This document shows, piece after piece, positions 42,819 through 54,114 of a stretch of DNA of 64,000 nt. The DNA comes from Sphaerulina vaccinii (taxonomy: Eukaryota > Ascomycota > Dothideomycetes > Mycosphaerellales > Mycosphaerellaceae): contig JAKUDP010000010.1 in the NCBI GenBank assembly GCA_022570795.1, positions 682,001 to 746,000 on the forward strand, in the 5' to 3' direction. Numbering within the stretch: position 1 is the first letter of the stretch; every line of letters begins with the position of its first letter. Below the pieces are notes generated by a model. It saw nothing but the letters and a program-made list of their open reading frames with translations. It searched no databases and was not told the DNA's origin. A program made the translations under genes and the position numbers.

Positions 42819-43844
42819 ATGTTCGACTTCGCGAAGAACGAAGGTCCGAAACCAAGATGTCTGGTCACCCACAGCAAAGTCTCGAACTACATCGACCATG
42901 AACGACCTCCGAACAAGAAACGACCCTTCAACACGATACTTAGCCAGACTTACTCCCACACCTTGGATATTCTACTTCCTGCGACCGCAGCATTCTCATT
43001 CCAAGCCACAGTAGATGCCAACGCTCTAACTTACCTGAAAGTCAACATGAAACTTCAGGAGATCATTTCCGGAGATTTCTTCAACACATATATCAAGGCC
43101 TCGGGCTCTAACATCCTCATGTTATCTGAAGGTCGCTCTGGGATCGACCATATATTCTCTCTAGGCGAAGGTGTTCTGCGATTAGAGGTTGACAAACCCA
43201 CGTTCGAGAAGTTAGGTCTAGAAGGAAAGTCGATCTCTAATGAAGGAAGAAAACACATCAAAGCCCGTTTCGCGATCGAAATTGACTTGCGGGGGCCGAA
43301 TATGGTGCACGGAAAGAAAGGTTTTGAGAGATTGGGTTGGGCTTGTAAGAATGTTCTTGATCGGGCTGCGACTTGGCTCTTTGTGGATCTTACAAAGAAG
43401 GAAGACATGGAGGATGGGCCGATCAAGGCATTCGCGCCTACTCTGATGAAGGTATCGCCCGATGTTCACGAGATTCAGGACGGCCTCGTTCCAATGTGGC
43501 CGGAGAAACTGGAAAGCGAAGACTATGCTGAAGCTGCAGAGATCCTGGAGTGGATTAGCCTGGCAATGATGGGCTCGGCGAGGGTTGGAAAGGGCGATAA
43601 CATCGATCCTTACTTGTCACGATATCAGGTGCCAACGGGTTTGGGCGAAGCGACACCGCAGCGACTAGTGAGCTTCAGATGGCGTGGACTGGTACATCCC
43701 GAGTTCGTGAAGAGAATCTTTCTGGCTGCGCTCAAGGCTTGTGGAGACCAGTGGATGGCCATCAGCGCTTCCGCATTTGATGCTGAGGCATACACAGTCC
43801 TCATGCATGATGGACAGTGCGTGACTTGGCAGTACAAAGATTGA
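42819..43844 (+). CDS. RNase P/MRP subunit Rpp40 (Rpp40-domain protein)
   Basis: 341 residues from ATG 42819 (MFDFAKNEGPKPRC). The frame is open upstream to 42708, but those residues look noncoding. The sequence FNTILSQTYSHTLDILLP, then FFNTYIKASGSNILMLSEGR and HIFSLGEGVLRLEVDKPTFE matches the Rpp40 family, including the second half with LVSFRWRGLVHPEFVKRIF. Human RPP40 belongs to nuclear RNase P and MRP; the fungal proteins are assumed to do the same in tRNA 5' processing. It is a single exon, convergent with Mon2, with 68 bp between stops. Confidence 0.88.
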   Translation: MFDFAKNEGPKPRCLVTHSKVSNYIDHERPPNKKRPFNTILSQTYSHTLDILLPATAAFSFQATVDANALTYLKVNMKLQEIISGDFFNTYIKASGSNILMLSEGRSGIDHIFSLGEGVLRLEVDKPTFEKLGLEGKSISNEGRKHIKARFAIEIDLRGPNMVHGKKGFERLGWACKNVLDRAATWLFVDLTKKEDMEDGPIKAFAPTLMKVSPDVHEIQDGLVPMWPEKLESEDYAEAAEILEWISLAMMGSARVGKGDNIDPYLSRYQVPTGLGEATPQRLVSFRWRGLVHPEFVKRIFLAALKACGDQWMAISASAFDAEAYTVLMHDGQCVTWQYKD

Positions 43845-43912
43845 GATGACGGCAATGCCGCCTTCTTGAACGAGAACTATGTAAGTACCATTGGGTCTGC
43901 ATCTCTACGGAC

Positions 43913-46900
43913 TCATAGCCCATTTCCAATTGCCACCAGAAGGGATTGCAAAGGCGCCAACACTTCTTCAGAGCCAGACCACTTGTCGCCGGCCGTACTC
44001 ACAGCTTGCACAAGCAGTGGGTACAAGTAGTGTAAATGCGCCTGCGAAAAGTTCTGCTTATCCGAGTCGCCCGAAAGCACATCAGGACGAAGCTTCAGCG
44101 TCTCGATACATTCGAAGCTGAACAGCAGCTCTTCTAACTCAGATAGAGGCTGTGGTCGCTTGCCTCTCAGTGGCTGATCTGCAATGTACGCTCGAATTGG
44201 CATCGCGAGACGTCGGATCAAGAATGGAGTGGCGACTTGTGATAGCAGATCAGGCTTTCCAGTGTTGCTTGGTTGTGAAGCCAGAGCTTGTAGCTCTTTC
44301 CAGCAGACATATGCCATGTCTTCTCGCTGCGAGTAAGCCACCTTCTTGACACGACCTCGGCGGATCTTCAAGATGTCCTTCAGAGGTGGCTGCCCAGGTT
44401 GCAGGACTTCGCATTCCTCGGGTTGGTGGATGATAGATGCTCTGTATAGCTGGTAGACATATGATAATCGAAGATCCCCGGGTACCAGTGGGTCTCCGAG
44501 CCGTGGTGTAAGCACGTCTCTAAGCTTCTGGAAGCTTTCGATATCGACAAGCTGATCATCGTAGATCTTCTGGGCGTCTTGAACATAAGAGAGACTATCG
44601 CTGCTGATGATAGCGTTGATACTGCCTACGAGATGCGACCATGCCTGGTCTCGTGTTGCCTGTCCGATGGTTAGCAAGTATCTTTGGAGATCCGAAGGGA
44701 TTCAAATGCAGTGATCCTTGAGCTTGCTGCCACAGAGGATTCGAGCTGCGCGGAACACAAGTAACTTACATCATCAGCTTGGTTGGCCTTGTCAAGGACT
44801 TGCTGCGAAATGGTAAGGGTGGTCGATATTGCCTTCTGCCATAGAGGAAGTCCTTTATGCTCAGCCTTTACTGCGTACTTGGCCTCCGCAATCTGTCGCA
44901 GAGCCTGGAGAGTCAGCACGACTGCCTCAGAGTCGAAGAGCTCTAGGTCACTGAACATAGGTATTACTAGCTGCTCAAGCCATGTAATGGCCTCATGTGA
45001 CAGCGCAATGAACGTAGGCCCTTGTTTCCCTGTCGCTCGAAGATTTGCAGTGTCGTGGTGCAATGTTGTGAACTTGGACGCAACCGTGATCAAGCACGCT
45101 GGCGAGCCTTGCTTGAGCGACATACTCTTCAGTAATGACAGCACCTTAGCCTGCAACGGGCTCATTGTGTTGGTATCGGCGCCATAGAGAGGACCATCTG
45201 AGTCCTTGACCACGTGGAACATGTTGTCTATCAGCGTACGTGCTTGCGATATGCTCAGACTGTCCAGAGTGAGTCTATACAGCTCCGTTCCGGCTTCTGT
45301 ATAGGCAGTGAACGCGTCCTGGTTGCTCTGGTGCTTCTGTCCACGTGCTTCATCTGAGAAATGAGGAACCCGTTTCAGCCAGAGAGCCATGGTCCTGTAA
45401 ACCGGGGATTGCCACACTGTCGAGGAAGGCCGAATGCCCGACAGCACTTGCGCCAGTGATGAGTATACGGTGGCGTTCAAAGCATAGTCCTCCACGTCCA
45501 GGTAGCGCTCCAGCATGCTCAGAAACACTTCCCAGAGGCTTGGCAGCTTCTTGACTTGGTCGATCAGTCGAAGATGTTGCGACATTACAGCAGAAGTACC
45601 GGCAATGATTGATTTGGACATGGACATGTTAGGTGTGGCGAAATCTGGAGCCTTCTGCTCAGCCAATGCCACGTACGAGTAGGAGTCTGCTCTTGAGACG
45701 TGCAACAAAGTGCTCCTCAACAGTAGATTCCATGCATTTGGAGAGAGCTCATCGCCATGGCCCCTGAGAACGCCGCATAATGTTTGGAAAGCAGCGTTGC
45801 GGATCTCGTGCTGCGGTTGAGCTGCCACATCTCGAAGTCGAATCAAGAGCATAAGCCACTGCGCAGGCCGAGACGCACGAAGCATAGGAATCAACTCGTC
45901 CTCCAGGTCGTCAAAATCGAGGGCGGTCTCGACGAAAGCATCGAATTCGGCCTTGTCAAACTTTGCGAACAGATGATCTGAAACAGCCAGGCTCAAGGTG
46001 ACAGTGGTCAGAGACGCATTGAGATCGTCAAACTGACACATGAAGCGATGCAGTAGCTCAATGAGCGATGCGATTGTGTCCTCCGGCAGCAAGTCCATGA
46101 AGTCAGAGCAGAGTAGCTGGATTGCATCGAAGGCTGTTCTACCAATCTGAGGCGTGACGAGCTCGAAGGAGATATGCGTCCAGTCAATGTTGATTTCGTC
46201 GCTGTCAATGGCCTTCGATTGCACACCATCGTGTTCAAAAGCACTGCTGATGATAGCAAGTACCCGGTTCCAGCCAGCGACAAGTGACTCGCCGTGTTTC
46301 TCGAGGATCGCGCGAAGTGAGTCGAAGACATAGCTTTGGACCTCCAGGTCAGTCTGGCTAAGATCACCATCTTCAAGGTAGATCTCATCCACGATGCGTA
46401 AAAGTGTTGACAATGCTCGCCGCTGCATGGGAGCTCGATCTTCGGGATCTTCTCTCGCGACATCGGCAATGGTAGCCTCAGCAAGTTTGACCAGCACGCT
46501 AGTAGCACTTCGACGTGCATCCCTTGGTATGTTGTTGTCTTTGGCAATGTCCGCAAGCTCTTCGATGAGCTTATCCCAGCCACTCTCGCTAGGGCTGTCG
46601 TTGGTGAAGCGAGTGACGTTCAGCTCAGCTAGCTTCCCAAGCTTTGGGAGCACAAAGTGGTAGTCTGTTGAACGCATCTCTACCATAGCACTGATTCCCG
46701 GTAGACCAGAGAACGTGCGGCGATTCGTCGGGGTTCTTGGTGTAGGTGGCTGGTCTGGAGTTGAGGATGGAAATGAGAGTCCTTCACCTGATCCAAAAGT
46801 TAGCAAATATCTCCGGCAACATGCAGTCGTCTCCAAGGCTGTCTTTGAACTCGTGGCCGCAGTGGTCACGAGCTTAGTCAGACATCAGGTCAACTCACTC

Positions 46901-49566
46901 TTGCTGTGCAGTAACTTGCAGAATGTGGCGAGCACGTGCATGAATGCTTCATTTGGATAGTCGGATGTGCTTTCAAGCAAGACTGACGCTGCTTTCTCCA
47001 CATTGGCGACTTCGGCAGAGAATGCCTGTACAATCGTGGCATTGTCCGTACTTCCATGAGCTGCGAACGAACTCTGCCGAGTGAGTTTTTGCGGCGTTGT
47101 TATGCTTAGAACCATGTCTGCTTGCTTCAAAGCACTGACGACGACCGCGAACGCGCCTTGCAAGGTTGGCCCAAGGGCAATCGCGATGTTCAGAAGAGCT
47201 CGCAAGCAGAGCAAATTTCGAACTGTAAGCATAGGTTTCGTGCTCTCCAACGAGCTTCGCCTATTTCCATCTATGGATAGAGACGAGGTTGGAGATACGA
47301 GGCTGTCCACGCTCAACAAGCTCTTCGGGTTTGAGAAGACCCTCGGGCTCTCCACGGTTGGCGACTTGGCCGGGTCCATGATGGCAGCGTTCAACACATG
47401 CCTAAGAGTAATAGGTTAGCAAGTCTCTCCGAGATAGCAGGCTGTCTCGCCAGTGTCTGTCCTCAAGCTCAGCGCCTGAGCGAGGACGAGCTTAGGGAGA
47501 CACCGAAGATTGGGCATGCCAACTCTTTTGCTTACGGAGGTATGGCTGCTTTCGCTAACGTGGTCATCAACGCATCTCGTGGCGTACCCAGGCGGAGAAG
47601 ACCAGCGACCTGAACGAACTTTTGATAGGCTTTTATCAGATTGCGAAAGTAAGCATCATCAAGAGCAGCATTGAGAAAGGTTGATGCCGTTGCCAGAACA
47701 GCAGGCCATACGCGGTCCACGATGCTGGCCACAGCCGAGACCCGCTCAGCATAAGGCGCGTCCTTAGCATCTAGTGGATTCTGGGGTACAGCTCGCGTCC
47801 GGAAAGACGTCGAGCGTGTTCTGCCATGCTGGCTGCCGTTCGTCTCGCTGGAGGTGCCTGAAGTAGCAGATTAGTAAGTACCTCTGAACAAGAGGAAATG
47901 TCTCGAGGTCGACTGGGTGTGAATTGCGAGCCACGGTGGGCTCGAGATCGACGAGTGTGGCTTCACTTACTGGATGATTTAGGTCGCCGCTTCTCGTGGT
48001 GGATTAGTGGCAGGACAATCTTCGTAAGACTATCTGAGAAACCGCTCAGACATTCCAATATCAAAGCGTATGGATATGTCTCTGCCAGATTTGGAGGGTC
48101 GTGTTTATCCAGTTGATCTAGGACAAGCGTTCTCGGAAGACTCCATTGCGAGCTTACACCTGCAGAAGTAGAAGATAGAAGGTCAGCAAACTTCTCTGAA
48201 GTGCAGAATTGTATCTCAAGCAGGTCTTCCGTGAGCTTGTTGCCTCAGCAGGCTCAAGCGCAGTGAGACGGTGAGATGGACACCCTGTGGCTTACTACTG
48301 CTTACCGGCTATGCTGGCTTCTGCCACACCAAATGTAGCTCCAAACGAAATGACGCCAGCCATGCCTCCTGCGGCCTCCAGCGTCGCTTGCTCGGTGGCA
48401 CTCTGTCCAGGAGAAGTCGGTCCTGTCGGTATAGACGATTGCTGCCCCAGACCAATGGCAGCTGGCCTCTCGGTCGACAGACGCACAAATGCAGAAAGCA
48501 TGTCCTGAACAACTGGTTTGCCCCCTTCTCGCAGATCAAATGCCATGTAAGCATCGACGATGAGGCTACCATTGGCGAAGAAGTCTCGAAGTACTTCCAA
48601 GATCAACGCCCGTTTCCAAGAGGTAGCATAGTCATACTCCAGAGCTTGCGTGCATAGGTTCAATGCCACTTCGCAGTCTTCTGGAAACCTGAGCATGTGC
48701 CTGTCCAGAAGCAACCTCAGCAAACGGACTGAGTGCACTGTCACAGCGAACGGAAGCCTCTCCGACAGCGCTCGAATGATCATGGGCCATACATTGGCGC
48801 CAATGATGGACAGCAGCTCATCGTGTGAGTCAAACAGCTCAGCATTGGAGTTGATAGATGACCAGAGAAGCTCCAGACTCGGTACACATTGCTGGAATCC
48901 CACAAACTTCGTTGGCCGCTCGTCTGCAGCTAATGCGAGGTCGCGCAACACTCTGTAGGCATCGAAGGCGGCTGGTCTGAGGTGAATGGGTCCATCACTG
49001 CCTGGGATTTCAACAGTTTGTGTTTCCTCATCCGCGGCTTCGTCTTCAGTCACAACCTTCTCGAAAACGGTCGTCACCAATGACTGCAGAGTCGCAGCAG
49101 CTACACCACTGACAGTTGCGGTCTTGGCTCCTTGCAGAGAGGCGCATAGCTGTAGGGCGATACCGAGCAGATCGCCTTCTAGGTCCGCAGCATAGTTCTG
49201 AATTAACGAAGGCAGAGCTTGAAGGATTTTGAGTTGGACGTCCAGGCCAAGATCCGCACACGTGTTGAATGCTTGTAGCGTGTCTTGAAGTCGTGCTTTA
49301 GGAAGCCCTGCGGAAACTACTAATCGTTGGAGACACGAAATACCACTCGCGGCGAACTTCGTGTTGTGGGTACTGCAGGCGATTAGAAATGGCTCCACGA
49401 AGCCAGGGCGGCTCCTAAGATCTGCTGCGAGCTGCTGTTCGGATGTCACCGTAAGTGACTTGAGCTCTTGGAGAGCCTCGTTGGCTGCATTGCGAAGGTC
49501 TGTATTCTTCCGCTTCGCTTCTGAAGAGAGATTGCTTAGCTCTGTTGCCAGCAAGGTCGATGTCAT
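43913..49566 (-). CDS. mon2: Mon2, Golgi/endosome trafficking protein (Sec7-like large ARF-GEF relative)
   Basis: Six minus-strand exons: 48306..49566, 47971..48159, 47536..47857, 46899..47401, 44770..46787 and 43913..44659; 1679 residues, similar to yeast Mon2. Start MTSTLLATELSNLSSEAKRKN. The N-terminal DCB and HUS domains are recognisable (DLGLDVQLKILQALPSLIQNY; LLRLLLDRHMLRFPEDCEVA; SWKRALILEVLRDFFANGS). The rest is HEAT-like helices. There is no Sec7 catalytic domain, as expected for Mon2. It works at the trans-Golgi/endosome with Dop1 and the flippase Neo1. All five introns are 110-146 nt and belong to the repeated intron family described separately. It is divergent from Vps9. Confidence 0.95.
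44660..44769 (-). mobile_element. Introner-like element: Mon2 intron 5
   Basis: 110 nt. Plus-strand view: GGTTAGCAAGTATCTTTGGA at 44669-44688 (branch-site end) and a hairpin AGCTTG-CT-GCC-loop-CGAGCT at ~44731-44757. It shares TTAGCAAGTATCT with Csn4 intron 2. Confidence 0.72.
46788..46898 (-). mobile_element. Introner-like element: Mon2 intron 4
   Basis: 111 nt. Plus-strand view: GTTAGCAAATATCTCCG near 46799-46815 and the longest stem of the family, GAACTCGTGGCC with GGTCACGAGCTT (12 positions, one mismatch, loop GCAGT), near 46848-46876. Confidence 0.72.
47402..47535 (-). mobile_element. Introner-like element: Mon2 intron 3
   Basis: 134 nt. Plus-strand view: GGTTAGCAAGTCTCTCCGAG at 47414-47433; stem CCT(C)AAGCTC with GAGCTTAGG near 47460-47495; then AAGATTGGGCATGC, close to Csn4 intron 2. 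Confidence 0.72.
47858..47970 (-). mobile_element. Introner-like element: Mon2 intron 2
   Basis: 113 nt. Plus-strand view: ATTAGTAAGTACCTCTGAAC at 47870-47889 (one-base changes from the consensus) and stem CGAGCC-ACGGTG-GGCTCG near 47927-47944. Confidence 0.68.
48160..48305 (-). mobile_element. Introner-like element: Mon2 intron 1
   Basis: 146 nt, the longest copy. Plus-strand view: GGTCAGCAAACTTCTCTGAA at 48181-48200 and stem GAGCTTG-TT-GCC-TCAGCA-GGC-T-CAAGC at 48233-48260, closely matching Csn4 intron 2 (about 29 of 35 aligned bases by eye). Confidence 0.73.
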
Positions 49567-49923
49567 GGCTTAGTGAGTGTGTGGGAACAGAAAGCTTCAC
49601 ATGATTCATTCCGTGGCTGTGAAAGGAAGGACGACAGCCAGCGAATGTATCTCCATTTCCATGTTTGTTGTGGTATGTGATATGAGTTGGCTTAGCTGTC
49701 TTCTTTGATTGGGAGTACTAATATGGGTCTAGCCCGGCAACTTTTATGCTTTACGCACGTGCACTTCGGACCATCATGCAGCTGCAGCAGGGGAGAGCTG
49801 CGATTACGACTTCTTTGCAGACACCATCTTCGACAACATAGACCCACGACTTGATCACAGCTCACGGCATGCAGAGCTGCGGCTTTCGAATACCTACAAG
49901 ACCGACACATCGAGCCAACGCAC
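49567..49923. promoter_or_regulatory. Bidirectional promoter, Mon2 / Vps9
   Basis: 357 bp between divergent starts of two endosomal-traffic genes. No frame or repeat of note. Confidence 0.45.
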
Positions 49924-52374
49924 ATGTCTGGTGTCCGCGAAGATACAGCGCCAGTAAACGAGGTTGAACATGATCTGGTAGCACCGCTCAAGCCAGAGGT
50001 GTCCAGCACACTCTCGGACAGGTTCAGTGTGGGCTCGGGAAAGGAGCAAGCTTCTAGTGATCAAGATGGTCGAATAGAGGAAGAAGGAACGGCGGTGATG
50101 AGTCCACCCGAGAGCGCTGCTCAAGCTGGCCAGCAAGGTGGAGCTAAGGATGGAGGCGGCGTGGCTGAGGTTCAGGACACTTCAGACGGCGAGGATATGC
50201 ACGCGAGAGCCGAGATTGAGAGGCAGGCCAGTGAGCATCTGGCTCGGCGGGCAACTGAAATGTCACTGGGTGGAGATGATAGCGACGAGGACCATGGCCA
50301 CGGAAAGGATGATAAGCATGTACTGCCTCGAACACCTTCGCCACCTATGCCTCCGCGAAAGGACAGCCTGGCCAAGCAGCCCATTGCGAAGGAGCCCGAG
50401 TACGATGAGAAGCACCCGCCTACCTCTGAAGACACGCCAGTGGAAGTGCCTGAAGCACCTACAGGAACCGCCGAGGCCACAGGGACTGAGATCCTCAACA
50501 TCATGGATCAGTTCGAGAGCGGTATGGGAGGCCTTGAGGAGCAGGCAATCATGTCACCTCGATTAGAGCGTCAGCAGCCGATGCTTGTATTGCCTGTTAG
50601 ATCGTCGAGTCTGGAACCACAACAATCATATACGCTCAGCCCTCAGACCACGGGACAGAGCGTCGTATCGCCCACTCCATTGAGACCGCAGGGCACGGGT
50701 AACTCAATAGCATCCAGCCTTCAAGGTGGTAAGGCAGACGATTCTGCGTCGATCACAAGTGCAAGAGCTGGCACACTTTTCCAGCCCCCGCCTCCGTCTC
50801 CGGAACCAGAAGCTGCTCTTCCTTTTGATTTTCATCGATTTCTAGAACAGTTGCGCAACAAGTCTGCGGATCCTGTCGCTCGTTACCTGCGATCATTTCT
50901 CGGTGAGTTCGGCAAGCGACAATGGATGGTACATGAGCAGGTCAAAATCATTTCAGACTTTCTAGAGTTCATCTCAAGAAAGATGGCACAATGCGAAGTG
51001 TGGCGCACTGTCTCCGACGCCGAATTCGACAATGCTCGTGAGGGAATGGAGAAGCTAGTCATGAACCGACTCTACTCGTTCACTTTCTCGCCAGCGATAC
51101 CTTCGCCTCCTTCGAGTCCGCGAAAGAGTGGCAGGAGCAATCGTGCACAAGCCGACCAGGCGACAGTTCATGGCCCAGGGAGGCGTGGGCAGCATCAGGA
51201 GGATGTTGAACGTGACGACGTAATTGCGCAGAAGATTAAGATATATGGCTGGATTCGTGAGGAGCACCTAGATGTGAAATCACTTGGGTCGAAAGGCGAC
51301 AAGTTCTTGACGCTTGCACAGAAGGAATTGCTCAAGATCAATTCGTATCGAGCGCCGCGAGACAAAGTCATCTGTGTGCTGAACTGCTGCAAAGTTATCT
51401 TCGGGTTCTTGAAGAACGCGAAGCAGGATCAGTCTGCCGATGCGTTCGTGCCACTCCTGATCTATACCGTGCTTAGAGCACGTCCTGATAATCTTGTCAG
51501 CAACGTGCAATACATTTGGCGCTTTCGGAATCAGGACAAGTTGGGAGGCGAAGCCGGTTACTACATGTCGTCCTTGATGGGAGTTGTGACCTTCATCGAG
51601 AACCTGGATCGCACAAATTTGACCATAACAGATGAGGAATTCGAACAGAACGTGGAGCAAGCCGTGAGCGCGATCGCCGAGAAGAATCGGCTTGAAGAGT
51701 ACGAGTCCAAGACAAGTGCGCCGCGGACCACAGCTCTAATGAGCCACCTCAGCGAAAAGAGTGCTCTCAGTCGACCTGAAGTCACACCAAGGAACAGCAT
51801 GGACGTTGAACAATCAACTCCAAGAAGGAATCCCAGCCAGCGTCTATCAGAGAAGACTGCTCAAACAAGTAGCAGAAGCACCGAAGACGACGAACCCGAT
51901 GCCATGACCGGGCTATTCCGTAGTATACAGAAGCCGCTGAGCAGTATCGGCCGCATATTCTCGGACGATGGCGGAAGCAGCGAAGATAAATCTTCTAGCA
52001 CGCCCAAGCCGGGCTCCACACCGAGAGGCTTAAGCCCAGCGCCTCGACTTGATCGAGACCGCAATGGCATTGTTCGATCATCAACTGAAAGACCGCGGAG
52101 TCAGCAAAGGCAGAGTGCGGAGGATGTCGCCGCCAGACAGGCGAGTGCGGATGTAGCCCAAGCACAGGCAGTGAGGGTGAGAGAGCACAAGGTCGTGGTT
52201 GAGTGAGTCGCTTTTCGTGGCCTGTTGTAACCGCCATTCCGCTGACATTGTCATAGAACACTTCAGAGCATGTTCCCCAACCTCGACAAAGAAGTTATCG
52301 AAGATGTCGTTCGCGCCCAGGAGGGCAATGTCGGCAGAGCGGTCGACGCGTGCTTAGTATTGAGCACGACCTAA
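49924..52374 (+). CDS. vps9: Rab5-type guanine nucleotide exchange factor Vps9
   Basis: Exons 49924..52202 and 52257..52374 (54-nt intron); 798 residues. Residues 1-290 are low-complexity and acidic/Pro-rich. A helical bundle starts at PFDFHRFLEQLRNKSADPVARY. The catalytic VPS9 domain spans ~430-590: KIKIYGWIREEHLDVKSL, NSYRAPRDKVICVLNCCKVI, ADAFVPLLIYTVLRARPDNL, with the conserved Asp and Tyr of the family. The last exon supplies a CUE ubiquitin-binding domain (LQSMFPNLDKEVIEDVVRAQ, ending DACLVLSTT), whose MFP motif is intact. It activates Vps21/Ypt5 GTPases at the early endosome. Without the splice, the protein would end before the CUE domain. Confidence 0.95.
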
Positions 52375-54114
52375 TCATCTCCAATTGCATAATGTCTATA
52401 TGCCCTTAGCCGCGCAGCTTCTCCAGTGCTTGTGACCATATCTGCGGCATTCTCTCCGACTTCTACCAGGCAAGTAGAACACAGATCTCCAAACGGTATA
52501 CGCACCCCGCGGGCGTGAAGTCATTGTTGTATTCGTCTACAGGCATCTTTCATATCAGGTTTCACCGCTTCTCCCTACCAGGTGCCTGCCTTCGATGTCG
52601 TCTCAATCGAACGTCAGCGAGCTTTCGATATCTTCTCGGTCGAAGATTCTTAAGCCAATGGCTGAACAGCGGTAATCGTGGCAGGCTGGGATGTGGACAT
52701 CGGCGGACGGTTGTGGCATATTCTAAGTTTTGGCGGCTGATGTGTCGTGACGTTCTAGCGGCAAATCCTTCACTAACCTCGTCTTACACAAAGAAAGATG
52801 TTGATCAGTGTTGCATCCTCACAAGCATAACCATAGCCTCGATAAGAATAGCTTGCGCGAAAGAACAGGTGTGTTCATACAATTGGCTCTCTCCTCACAC
52901 CAAGGCTCGTCATCGGCCGAGGATCTTGTGCTGCAAACCCAGGACATTCCCAGTGACAGGATGTATGTGTGCTGCGACCGCGGACGACTTTTGTTTGAGA
53001 CAAATATCGTCTTCGTCTCATCATCACTAACGAGTCTGGAGCGCTCGCCGCGGCCAACTTAGCTATACGAGCGTTCGCACCAGAAGTGCAAGACTCAGCT
53101 CAAAGTTATCGAGTCCTTCGGCAACCGCGGAGCGAAGTCCACGTTGCCGAGCACCTTTTGAAGATGCAATAGTCCAGTTTATCTTTCCTCTTTGCGGACA
53201 CACCTGGGCTGAGCCCACTGCTTCCCTTGCTGCAAACATATGCGCGTGGACCAGACAAGAATGCTCCTTTGCCGCCAGAGCCGCCTTGTACTGCTACTGT
53301 ACTGTACCATGTCCTATGTTGCGTACGGATGTGATCGTGTACGTAGGATGAGTTGCGGGGTTTGCAGAGCCTATCCTCTTATCTGCTAGCGTCATGCTGT
53401 GAAGAAGCAGGACCCTTCCGTCATCGTGTGAATGTGACTTGAGCCTCCCTGTCACTCAAGTCAAATGCGAGTGGTGGCTTGATGATGAACGGCTCACCAC
53501 TGAAGGAGCCAAACTTACATCAAAATGTCAGCATAGCCTCTCGCCATGCTCACGGCTTCTAACCTCACAATTCTGGGAGCAGTAGCAATCACTAAAAGAA
53601 GTCAAGAACAGAAGGAGCCTAAAACTGCTCTTGCATATCCATCCTCGAGGGTCAGGCACAAAGCTCCACTCTTGAAACGCCACTTCACTGGAACTTGCAG
53701 CAAGGGACCACTTATTCGACAAGGAACGTCCAAATTTCCTTCCTAGCGAAAGATTTAGTTGGACGACACAAAGATCGGACGAAGAATTTGACTGGGAAGA
53801 CAACCAAACACAAGCAGAATCGTCACTCGTGCCCGTTTCTTCCGGTACACTACTCTCGGTACTCCTAAAATCTGATCGCTCGTGCTCCAAGCAAGAACAA
53901 CCAACAAAGGCAACCGCTTCTGTCCGGTGGACGATCATCTGCACAGCATTTCCCACTGGGAGAACGTGGCACAAACAAGAGTCGCGCAGGTGCTGCTCGT
54001 CTCTCCACTTCATCGGCTAAGGGCATAACTTATCTTTGGACCACGGAGACCCACACCCTCTATTCACCTTTGTGGAATCTCTTTGACCGCAATCTTGTGA
54101 TACAACATCGACCT
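52375..54114. other. Long gene-free interval
   Basis: 1740 bp between Vps9 and the Ser/Pro-rich protein gene. Frames of up to 171 codons (52515-53030 plus; 53528-54013 minus) are Cys/Ser/Arg-rich, with no domain, and look random. I see no transposon ends, tRNA or satellite. The last part must hold the promoter and leader of the next gene. Confidence 0.45.

Noticed and set aside
52515..53030. 171-codon plus-strand frame after Vps9
   Set aside because: Random-looking composition, many Cys/Arg/Ser, no domain, no splice-supported extension.
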